Origin: Luidia sarsii
Lineage: Eukaryota > Echinodermata > Asteroidea > Paxillosida > Luidiidae
DNA: 64,000 bases
Reading direction: 5' to 3'
Assembly: GCA_949987565.1 (NCBI GenBank)
Contig: OX465102.1
Location: forward strand, 14,313,020-14,377,019
Part shown: in pieces, positions 42,301-54,300 of the stretch
How positions within the stretch are numbered: position 1 is the first letter of the stretch
How the letters are laid out: each line of letters begins with the position of its first letter
Notes under the pieces: model-generated
What the model was told of the DNA's origin: nothing
Seen by the model: the letters and a program-made list of their open reading frames with translations, nothing else
Databases searched by the model: none
Position numbers and translations under genes: made by a program

Positions 42301-45300
42301 CAGAATTCAAAACTTTTAGCCAATCAAATTAGACCCATGGGATTGAATTCCATATTAGATTTGATATGAATCAATCACCAGGGGGTTTTTTTCTCCCAAA
42401 GAATTTGTGCAATGGATCAAATCTCTGGATCATATCAAGTTTAAAAACATATTTGAAACATCTGTAAGACATTTGTACTGTTAAAGGCCTTTTTTGGGGA
42501 GGAAACTTTTGTGCGTGTTCAATAAGATCCCTGTGTAGACCTTGGTTACTTCTGAGTGACCGGCTTTCATGCTGGGTAAGTTAGGGGTGGTGATCAGTAC
42601 CAGCTGGGGTTGACTGGTAGACCCGGGGCAGCTTACGGAACTCGCCCATAGAGTTGTTCCCCCCCCCCTTAAAGTGTTGAACATTCACGCTTCTTTTTTG
42701 TCTGTGCAGTGCCCATGGTCCAGTTCCGCGACCTGACCTACGAGGTCAACGAGAATGACGGCACCGTGACCACCACCATTATCAGGAGTGGTGACTTGTC
42801 CATCACCAGCAATGTCCGCTGCTACACCCGGCAGGGCTCTGCCCAGGTCATGATGGACTTTGACGAGCGCCCCAACATCGAATCCTCGATCGTCACCTTC
42901 CTGCCAGGTCAGTCCATCTCCCGTCCTCCATCCCCCAATCCAAACAAAGCTACACGACTAAAAGGTACCAGACATTTTACAGCCAGTTTGGTTAGCGTTT
43001 GGTTTGGTTAGCGTCAAAGAATTGAACCGAATGTAGATTTCCGGTCATGCATTTTGGACTCGTATTCACACAGAAAGTCATGCACCGAAGACAGCTGGAA
43101 TGTATTGCATATGGAGAAGTCTGGAAAATTTGTTTAATCTCTGTATAAGTACCAATCCATCATACCTCGGGAGAGGGAGTGGAGGGGGATGAGGTCACGC
43201 TAGGGTAGTATGGCTTGATCCATCTTAGTCATTCCTCAAACTTGGAAAAATGGAAAATGAGATGGTTTCAAAGGCACTTGACTTCATGAGAAAACCCCCA
43301 AATGATTCATTGGAGTACATTTTAATCCTCCAAATAAGGGAGTATTTGTGCTATGTCTTTTCTCTTAACATTTTATACTCAAAAAGAGATTTTTACACAG
43401 CACTCTTTATGATGTTTACCATCCAAATTTTCAAATCTAAAAGAACAAATCAATCTTTAGACAATGCTATCAGAAAATAGGCATAATTTAACAAAATATT
43501 AGGCACAATTAAACAATTATGGAACTTGATAACTTCATAAGTTATAACCACTGTGATATGTGTGGCATTTCCTTCAAAACATCTTGACCCTTAAACTAAG
43601 CCAGTGAAAAGTCATTCAAAGATAAGGGATGTCCTTTTTTTCGTAAAGCAAACATCCATGGCCGAAAACTCATTCCTGTATTTCCCAGGTTGTGGGTGTA
43701 TCTTTAATTTCCTGGCCTTTGCAGTGTATTTGTTGTTAATATTTTTTGAGAGAGAAAGAGGGCATGCAGAGGGAATGAGGAAAGGAACAAATTGGGCACA
43801 GCTGTCACATGATGCTAGGTTTTGTCATTGTCAGCTGGTGGCAGTGTGGAGCAGCCCTAGGAGAAAAAAACTCTTCCCCGGGTCGTCTGGCTCGGTGATT
43901 GAGTAGAGGCGCTCACAGCCAGACTGTCTGATGAACTCAGAAGTCTGCCTGGCCCCAGATCCCCCCCCCACCACCACCACCACCACCACCCCCACCTGAC
44001 TGGACCAGGACTTGAACCCGAGACATCTGGCTTAACTTACCAGCGCCATTTTCCTCCCCTAGCTGTCCAGCCCTTAGATGGCGACCTTGCCAAATAGTCA
44101 ACTATTGCATTGGTGGGGGGGCCAGCCAAAAAGCATTAAGCTATAAACTGATGTTTACCTTCTGCGACCACCAGGCCCCCCCCCCATTTCTCAGTCAGAT
44201 GTAGTAAACCTGGCTGTAGCAGTTCAGTGGGTCACACACAGAGTAGATGTAGATTTTTAACAAATGAATTAAAGGAAAAAGTGACCGGGAGTGTTCGACC
44301 GGACCAGGAATTGAATCCGAGACCTCTGACTTAACATACCAGTGCTCTAAGCATCCAGCTCTTAGATAGCTGCCTTCCCAAATAGTCGAAGGCGATTCCT
44401 TTAGGTTTCATGTTTTAGGTTTGCGTGCTAGAGAAAGGGTTGAGTTGTCCCCCTGGAAATGAGGAGCCGCTAATTGAATCTTTCCTCGGCCAGAGTCACC
44501 CCTCTCTGACTTCAACTCCCCGTGATGCCCGTTTTAAACGTCTGCCTCGCGGAAATGGTGCATCACAAATCACTCAATGTCTCCAAATGTTGTAGTGTTT
44601 GAGGGAGCGGGGGAGGCGGGTGGGGGGGGGGGGGAGCTGAAAATGGTTTCCTCGCGTGTCTTCCCAGTGTACATCATCCTGAACTGTTATTCAGAAGCCC
44701 TGTGTTGTTATTCAGTTGTCAAGGCTGAAAAAATATATGGCCTAATTAGTTTGTCACAGGAAAAAAATAGCTAGGAAAAATAAAAAATTGGCTTTCCCTT
44801 AAAGTGATGTGTCATGTTACCTAATGTTTTGTGAATGAGAGCTAATATTTTTGCCTGTAGTTATCAAGTTTTGATTGAATTTTCTCCTTAGAGGAATTAG
44901 TAGATTAGGAAGTTTTGCATCATGACAGCAAGTGGGGAGCCTTAGTAGTGAAAGACCTACAACAAAACGGTTTTGCCCTATTGACATTTAAGGCAGTGCC
45001 CATAGGACATTTAAAAAAAAAAAAGTTGACATGAAATTTCTACAAGTTGTACATGTAGATGATTCTAAACCTGAAGCCCTAAATTTTTGATATGTGAAAT
45101 CTTTATCCAAAATAATTATTATTTGGTGTTTTTTTTGGTTGTTTTTCTAGGCGAGAGGTCCAAGGAGTGCACTGTCCTGCTGATGGATGACAACGAGTTT
45201 GAACTGGACGAGTCCTTCCGTCTAGTCCTTGGCAACGCTCGCACTGACTCTGGCGTGCAAGGCCTGATCGGCGAGCAGAACGAGACCACCATCGTCGTGC

Positions 45301-48300
45301 ACGACGTCGGAGACAGTATGTATCGAACGATCTTAGAAAGCGCTCTTTGATTGATGCATACCTATTTCAGTGGCAGCTCAGTGTCAGCTAAGCTCAATTT
45401 TTTATCAGTTTGATTGCACCTTCAGGTTCTGAACTATACAACACCCTAAAAGCTTTTCACGGCTTAAGGCAGAATTCGCTTTATTTGGAACAAATTCAAT
45501 TATTTGAAGATGTTTCCAAAATGTTGTAAAACCATCAAGTTTCACTTCATTTAGAAAGAAGTGTAACTTAATGAATGACTAGTTTGCTTCAAGTAACACA
45601 CCAACTATTTGAAAGACAGGAGAGTATTAGACTACAAGTTGAGAAAGTTTAGTCCAATAGTTATACAGCACAGTTATTAATTTTACCCCAACAATTGCCT
45701 ATTCTTTATTATTTGCATTTTCAAATTGCTGTCAGTTTTCCTTTTGATGAGAGGCATCGGTCCTGCAATGTTGTTACCATCTGTGGTATTCTCTCTACTT
45801 TAGGATCGATCATCAAGTTCCCCGAGACCAGGTTCAGTGTGAACGAGCCGCTGGGTGAAGATTTCAGCACCATGCGCATCCCCGTCATCCGCATGGGAGA
45901 CACCAACCAGGTCTCCATCGTCCGAGTCTTCACCAAGGATGGCTCAGCCAAGAGCGGCATCGACTACAACCCTCTCTCTCAGCGTACGTACTCAGCGACA
46001 AGCTTTGTTCTGTCCCGTTTCATCTTGTCTGCTTGTTCGTCTGTTTGTCTGTCTGTTCGATTTCTTTCCCAATTCATCTTGTTACGCTGTCAAAATGTTA
46101 GTTGATTTTTTATTCATTTTTTTATACTACAACAAACCCAATCCAACATTTTGGCTTTTATTGGCTACTGGCTTGTAATATTACCACTTGATACTGTGGC
46201 CAACATTACTTAAAAGGGTAGTTATATTACCCCCTTTTTCCATGCTAACCCACCAATTGGTTCCAGGCAGTCTCAAAAGAGACCCCTTTCAATCTTGGGC
46301 AGAGATTTTATTTTGGTCGGGTCATCCTTTGTAGAATATTCCAGTCATACTTTTTCTCGTAAGGTTGCAGTTGCTTCCTGTGAATGTTGCCGTCGTTCAT
46401 GTGCTTGGTTGGGATAACGTTCACACATTCCCTCGATGCACCTACTCCATTTTCTTAAGATTGTCTTCATTTGCCCAGCTTGTTTTCTGGCAAAACACAG
46501 AGGTGTGGTACCCACAGACCTCCCCTTGACAAATCCAACCCTGTCGCAATCGGTTAAGTGACTGAGAGCTAAATCTTGCTATTGATGAAGCATCAGAGCA
46601 TTGGTTGGGGGGGGGAGGGGGAAACAAAAACAAGAGCGCCAGCATCTGCCACAGGGAGACTCATTCGGAGATAACGTTTGGAACCTGTAATGTTTTTCCG
46701 GCCATTGTCTGTAGGATTGATCTGGCAGTGGGGCTAAGTGTTGTGGCTAAGGTCTGAAGTTCTGCAATTTACGATGTTTGCTGTTTGTCATTCGAACGAT
46801 TGTCTCTCTGTTTTTTCTGTTTGCATGTCTCTGTCCATCTCATTGTCGTCCCCTCCCCGTCTGTCTTTCTCTGTCTGTCCACTTATATATCTGTTTGTAT
46901 GTAGGTTCCTTGTTTGTCATTATGTGGTTTGTTTGCCTACGGCCCAGTGTGCTGTCCTGCAATAAGCCATCCCTTCGCAGTTTGCCTGGGAAAGATTATC
47001 CCAGCAGCGTCATCTTTCCACGGAGCCTAATCCCCCACAACCCTCCCAGCTGTACCCTCCCATAAAACAGTGGGGGCCTCCCAGCCTGGTTATAGGCTAA
47101 TTTCCCTCGGATGCTTTGAAGGCCCGAGTGCTTTACAGACCTGACAGGGGTGACATTTAGGATCAACAGTTGAGGGAGGGGATGGGGGGAGGAGGAGGAG
47201 GGAGTTGGCCTAAACTGGGACACTAGGGGCAAAGAATCCAAAACCTCTTTCCCTCTGGAGCTTGAGCAGAGTTCCATTTCAGACTACTGGTGCTTCTTCT
47301 TGACAATCCTTCAACGAGGCAAGATGGGTTGAGTAGATCTGAAGGGGGCCAGGGGAAACATGGTTGGACTATTGGGTTGCTGGGCTAGACTTCCTCTTGA
47401 TTTTAACTTCCCCCCCCCCAAGAATCCTCATCCCTGGTCAATGCTGAACTGAAGCAGAGTCAAACTATTGTTTTGATTCCTTCTTTTGGCCGATTCAAGG
47501 TTTTGGGGGGACATGGGCTGTGTGGACTGTTGAAGTTCAGGCAACCCACTGATATGATTCTTGACAGGGTTTAGTGGAAAGGAAACAAAATAGAACCAAT
47601 ATGTCAAGGTTCTTTGGGGAATGATGGAAAGTTGATCCCCCAAAAGATGGATTTGCAAATCCTTGTAAGGTCCACAATTAAAAAAAAAAGAAAAAAGAAA
47701 AGAAAAAAAGAAGTGAATTCAGGCATGTTGTCTTCATAATGAGCGGGACTGAATTCTCAGCACTTAAAAAAGGAAGCCTGCTAGGAGGTTGTAATTTGTT
47801 TAGGTAAGGTCCCCCCTGTGGGCATTGATAGGTCATGACCTGGGCTAGCCTCTACCCCCAATGACAGTGGTCAGCGGGTGAGTAGACCTCACTGGTCTGT
47901 GTAGCTGTTTACTACAGCCTTTTCTGACAACCACCCCCACCTCAAACAAAATACTCCACTGGAGTTAAGATCCCAATAAACCAAGAGCCGGGACCCAAAT
48001 AGTGAACACTTTGTTTTAAGGTTAGCAGTATTAAGGGGCTGACTTATTAGCTGTCTTCCGTTGACATTTTATGTGGTTCTTGTTTGACCATGGTGTGTCT
48101 CCTTGTGTTTGACCTAAACAAAACTACAGACCTCTATCCATCATGAATTTACTACAGAGTCTCCTGGGGCAGACAGACATACAAAACAAACAACCATTAG
48201 TACCGTAGTTCACATTCTCACCCCTCTCCCAAACCGAATGAGAGGAAAAAAAAAGAGGACGAAATCTTTAAAAGCCAGCAGGTCACGTCGGACCCAAACC

Positions 48301-51300
48301 TATATGTTTAAGAAGTGGTTCCGGAAGCAGGCTAAGGGGGAGATTAGTGAGCTTTTCCCAAGACCTCCTGAGGAAGGGCAGACAAGGAAGTCTGTCTGGC
48401 TCATTAAGCAGCCTTGGCTGACTTTTGTTTTTGAAGCAGGCAAAACCTTTTTTTTGGGGGGGGGGGGTACAGACTCCATCCTTGAGTTGCCATGTGTCAG
48501 GTAGGTTCTTGCAATAAAGGAAAAGTAAGCTTTAACAATATAGAACTGCATGTTTTTTATATACATGCATTTCAGTTGTATATTTTTTCTTAGATTGAGT
48601 TTTTGGGAAGACGGAATAAAATTCTGGTTAAAGGGAATTGAAAGAAAGATTAAATCTAAAAAAAATATGAATATGGATTCTGATACTGTAGATCTGATTA
48701 AGGATGTTGCTAGATTAGACCTAGGACTTTTTTTTTTACCTTTGAAGGCTACTGATTTTGGGGAGTTAGCCAAATTTACAATTCAAATTTTACAATGTCA
48801 AATGTTAGATGTTACTTTCTGTCATTTATTTTTGGCAAACTTGACCTATATCAGCCCAAAAAAGTAGAACAAAAAAAGATATGTTCAGAGAGTTTATCTG
48901 CTTTGTAAATTCTTCCAACTAGGTCAAACTTGATTTCAGCATGATAGATATTGCTGAATTGTATTCGGGCATATTCAGAGGGTATAAAGCCCTACAAAAA
49001 AATTGCACACAGAAAGAAATCAAACAGTGAAATCACAATGAAAAAATTGCCGACATTTTTGAGTTGGCATATTGGGTAAAGGGGGTGAGAGAGGAAAAAC
49101 CGAGTGGCAATGGAGTGAAGTGGGTCCTTTTTTCTTTCTTTTTTCGTGCTGAAAAAGAAAAAAATATCCCCCGCAGCCAGGCCTGTGTGTTTCTTCACTC
49201 AGTGAGCCAGCCTCCCTTGGGTGCCAGGGACTTATCAAAGGGAGACCTGTTCAATTACAATGGACATGCACCAACTGTGACCCCTGTATTTGTAAAAGGG
49301 GGCCCCCAACTATTGGGAGGAACTAGGGGATCCAATGAGAGTGTGCGTGTGTTTGGGGGGGTTAGTGCTGGTGGTTAGAGTCTACCGTGTACAGCACTAC
49401 AACTACTTTTCATGGCCTTGCTTGTTAACCCTATTTGCAGTCAATGCTGCCAAAGAACCTCAGATATGGATTTAAAGGAGGTCTGCCAGTCCCTTTTCAA
49501 CTTTTGTTTTGTTTTGTTTCGGAGAGTTGAGGTTTTGGAATGTCGTTCACCTCCCCCCCCCCAACTTCGGGGTCCCCCCCCCCCAACTTAGGGGTCCCCC
49601 CCTCCCTTTTGTGTGCATTTCCCTCCCTTCTTGTTCGCGAATTTGAGTCAATGTTTTGTGTTGTTTTGTGTCTCTTTGTGTCTGTGTTTATTTTTGTCCG
49701 ATTGACAAGATGTGATGAGTTCGTACATCAGGATGCAATGTCTGAATGATTGATGTGTGGGGGATGTGTATAGAATTGTGACATAAATTGATGATAAAAA
49801 AAAAAAAAATACTGAAAATATTTTCAGCTTTTGAGATAGTGGCATGTTTTGTCATTACTTTTGTTGAGGATATTCTTTTCTAAAACTGCCCCCCAAGACA
49901 GAAAGCTTGGAAGACCTTTTTCTCAAAGGTATTGCTGGGATTGAAATGTCAGGCCCACTGAATGAATGAAATTTTCACTCTGTTTAGTCAGTAAGCAGTC
50001 TGAAAGTGAAGATTTTAAAGGGTGATTTTTATTTGTTTTGGATGATTACAGAGCTGGTGTTCGGCAAGAACGTGACCGAGTTGTATGTGGACATTGAAAT
50101 TCTGCCAGACGAGGATCGCAACGAGATGCGTGAGGCCTTCACCGTCCACATCACCATGGACGAGAACATGGTTGCCGAGGTCCAGGTAAATACCAAACGC
50201 CAAACAATAAACAGCCACAACAAGCGCAAGAATGAAGGTTGACGCATTACTCTACATAAAGATTGTGTGTTTTCACTCAATTGTTAAACTGTAAAGAGCA
50301 CATTGCCCGAGCTTTTGATCTCTGTCGATTTTTTTTTTTTTTTCTCTCTTCAAAATTATATTTTTGTTCAACGTTTGCCTTGAGGAATGTGCTGCCGAAG
50401 GAAAAGACTAATTGGCTATTAGGGAAGGCCACCATGTAAGGGCTGGATAGCTCAGATGGAAGAGCCCTGGTACGTTAATCCAGAGGTCTCGGGCTCAAGT
50501 CCCGGTCCAGTCAAAGTTTTGTTTGCCAATTTTTCAATTTGTTTTGTTATTGTTTTTTAGATGAACAAGGCCATTGTGTACATCGAGCAAGAGGGCCAGC
50601 TGTCTGGAGTGACCTTCCCCTCCTCTCCCATTGTGGTCTCCCTGCTGGACTACGACAACCTGGAGATGGCCCGGGACTTCCCACCGCGTGGCTACCCCGT
50701 TGTCTGTGTCACAGTAAGTCTCTTTTGTTGATCGACTCAAAAAGTCCAAGTGGGAACGACGGTCAATTTTGACCTTTGGAAATTTAACAATCGTCTCTGT
50801 TAAATTTTAGTCCAGTGGAAACGCGGCTTTACGATTCTTAATACCTTTGCTCATTTGTTTGTGCGTCTCGCTTTTTCCTCCCCGTAACAGCCCTGCAATC
50901 CCAAGCATCCTGACTACGCTACCACGGGCTCCATCTGCACCAATGAGGGGGTCAACGACACTCTGACCGAGTTCCGCTGGCTGGTCTCGGCCCCGACCAC
51001 CGAGGGCGGTGTCACCTACCCGATGAAGGACGTTGAGAGCAACACCTTCTTCACCGACTCGAGCATGGTGAGTGTTGGCCACCTCTATCATTAAAAAAAA
51101 AACTCTCTTCAGGCTACCACAAAACAATCTGTAGCATGACCAAAGTCACAGGATTGTCCCATTGTGCCAGGATTGACTGCATGAACACAGTGTGTACTCA
51201 TTTTATAAATGCTTTATTTCACAGGTTTTTTATTGGTTTCAATTGTTTAGCGAGTTTCGTTGGGCGGTCATTGGCACTAGAAGTGGCTATGATGATGTTA

Positions 51301-54300
51301 TTCATCAGGTAGACTTAAAATGGCTATCTTTACGCTTCTTCTGATGAGAAGGTGAAATGCAAGTGTGCTACACAAACCAGAACTTGGCTATCTTTACACT
51401 TCTTCTGATGAGGTGAAATGCCAGTGTGCTACACAAACCAGAACTTGGCTATATTTTCACTTCTAATGAGAAGGTGAAATACCAGTGTACTACACAAACC
51501 AGAACTTAGCTATCTTTACACTTCTAATGAGAAGGTGAAATGCCAGTGTGCTACACAAACCAGAACTTGGCTATATTTTCACTTCTAATGAGAAGGTGAA
51601 ATACCAGTGTACTACACAAACCAGAACTTGGCTATCTTTTCACTTCTTCTGATGAGAAGCTGAAATGCCAGTGTGCTACACAAACCACTAACATGCTTTG
51701 TCATACAGGTCCATTCCCTGTCAAACCATCGCATCTTCTTGAACCCGCGATTTTCTCTGTGCCGACACAGATCACGCTGGACTCCATCTACTTCGGCCCC
51801 GGCTCGCGCGTCCAGTGCTCGGCCCGTGCCGTCAGCAACCAGGGAGATCCCGGCCGCGCTCACCTGAGCCTGCCGATCACCATCAGCACGGAGGAGGGCA
51901 TCTGTCTGCCCCGTCTGGCGGAGGCCATTGGCGCCGAGCCCTACACTGCCAAGCTCAAGTACACCGGACCCGGAGACCTGGAGCACCCCAACATGCTGAA
52001 GCTTACCATCACCATGCCTCACATCGGTACGGACTTCTTCTTCTTCTTCTTCTTTTCTTCAGGAGATGAAAACCAAACCAGCAAGCTAGCCTTCCCAAAA
52101 CTGAATTCATCTCGGTAGAACTTCCCATCACAGATATGAATATTAAAGAAAAGCAGAGCAAGCTAGCCTTCCCAAAACTGAATTTATCTCGGTAGAACTT
52201 CCCATCACAGATATGAATATTAAAGAAAAGCAGAGCAAGCTAGCCTTCCCAAAACTGAATTCATCTCGGTAGAACTTCCCATCACAGATATGAATATTAA
52301 AGAAAAGCAGAGCAAGCTAGCCTTCCCAAAACTGAATTCATCTCGGTAGAACTTCCCATCACAGATATGAATATTAAAGAAAAGCAGAGCAAGCTAGCCT
52401 TCCCAAAACTAAATTCATCTCGGTAGAACTTCCCATTACAGATATGAATATTAAAGAAAAGCAGAGCAAGCTAGCCTTCCCAAAACTAAAATCATCTTGG
52501 TAGAACTTCCCATCACAGATATGAATATTAAAGAAAAGCAGAGCAAGCTAGCCTTCCCAAAACTAAAATCATCTCGGTAGAACTTCCCATTACAGAAATG
52601 AATATTAAAGAAAAGCAGAGCAAGCTAGCCTTCCCAAAACTAAATTCATCTTGGTAGAACTTCCCATCACAGATATGAATATTAAAGAAAAGCAGAGCAA
52701 GCTAGCCTTCCCAAAACTGAATTCATCTCGGTAGAACTTCCCATTACAGATATGAATATTAAAGAAAAGCAGAGCAAGCTAGCCTTCCCAAAACTAAATT
52801 CATCTCGGTAGAACTTCCCATCACAGATATGAATATTAAAGAAAAGCAGAGCAAGCTAGCCTTCCCAAAACTAAAATCATCTTGGTAGAACTTCCCATTA
52901 CAGATATGAATATTAAAGAAAAGCAGAGCAAGCTAGCCTTCCCAAAACTAAATTCATCTCGGTAGAACTTCCCATCACAGATATGAATATTAAAGAAAAG
53001 CAGAGCAAGCTAGCCTTCCCAAAACTAAATTCATCTCGGTAGAACTTCCCATCACAGATATGAATATTAAAGAAAAGCAGAGCAAGCTAGCCTTCCCAAA
53101 ACTAAATTCATCTCGGTAGAACTTCCCATCACAGATATGAATATTAAAGAAAAACAGAGCAAGCTAGCCTTCCCAAAACTGAATTCATCTCGGTAGAACT
53201 TCCCATTACAGATATGAATATTAAAGAAAAGCAGAGCATGCTAGCCTTCCCAAAACTGTGTTCATCTCAGGACAACTTCTTATTAGAGGGAGATATGAAT
53301 ATTAAAGAAAAACACAGAAATAAGTAGATTAAAGTAAGACTAAAATGGATTTAAAAGTACACATGACTAGAAAACTTGTAAGAATTGATCATTCATAATC
53401 ATCAGCTCCATAACCTACCAGTGCAATAGCACTTACACTTAATAAAGCTGCACTTGCTTGTGCACTGTTAGAGAAAAATTGTTATGATTTTCAATTCTAA
53501 TGAGAGGATACACTATCATACAGTATCACTTGCTAGTGGACTGTTACACAGAGCTCTCTGAAGTAAATACTGTTGGAAACTGCTCACTGACTAAAATGAC
53601 CCGCAATACTTAAATCTCAGAAGTTATAGAGGGCCTGACGTCTCGATCCTAGCAGGAGCTTTCATTCTGATGAGAATATACATAGAGCATCACTCGTTAG
53701 TGCACTGTTTTAGTGGTGAGAGTTCTTGCGTGCAACCTATTGATGCGCCCTTCTCTTTTTTTCTCGGCTCGCGCAGACGGCATGCTGCCGGTCATCTCCA
53801 CCCGCCAGCTGTCCAACTTTGAGCTTGCCCTGAGCAAGGACGGCTACCGCGTGGGCACCCACCGCTGCTCCAACCTGCTGGACTACAACGAGCAGCCCAC
53901 CGCCTACGGCTTCATCACGGAGGAGACCAAGAACTCCAACGTCATCGGCGAGTCGCAACCCTACCAGTTCAGCTCCGAGATGCGCGGCGCCAGCACGCTG
54001 CGCTTCTACCGCAACCTTGACCTGGAGGCCTGCCTGTGGGACTTCACCACCTACTACGACATGTCGGAGCTGCTGGACCAGTGCGGCGGCCAGATCGGAA
54101 CCGACGGACAGGTCAGTTCAGATGAATCTCACTTTCGAGAAATCACATGAAATTTTGTTTGCAAAACAAATGAAGGAAACACTGACTGGGAATGAGGACA
54201 TCATTTTTATGAGCATATGGAAATTAGGAATTCTTCTTCTAAAAAAGAGCTTGTTCAAACTGAAGAATGTTTACCCCAAAAGAGGAATGAGTCCTCCAAA

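Larger units (their letters stand above)
42908..45150. other. Intron 7
   Basis: About 2.2 kb. It holds two minus-strand tRNA-like SINE copies (43998-44105 and 44297-44392), a (CAC)n microsatellite touching the 3' end of the first, and G/C homopolymers. I see no gene. Confidence 0.85.

Noticed and set aside
48300..48773. 157-codon minus-strand frame in intron 9, checked as a possible transposase remnant
   Set aside because: It shows no catalytic motif or domain, and it is interrupted by homopolymer-derived lysine and proline runs.
50441..50512. A functional tRNA gene
   Set aside because: D- and T-arms and acceptor ends pair, but the anticodon loop is abnormal. The sequence belongs to a dispersed family with a conserved leader, and no pol III T-run terminator follows immediately beyond a short tttt.
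51612..52022. 136-codon minus-strand open frame over exon 13
   Set aside because: It is the antisense shadow of a GC-rich exon and runs into the minisatellite. It has no domain or splice context.
52081..53312. Regular repeats that could suggest a CRISPR array
   Set aside because: The 77-bp units are contiguous with no unique spacers, and the setting is a eukaryotic intron.
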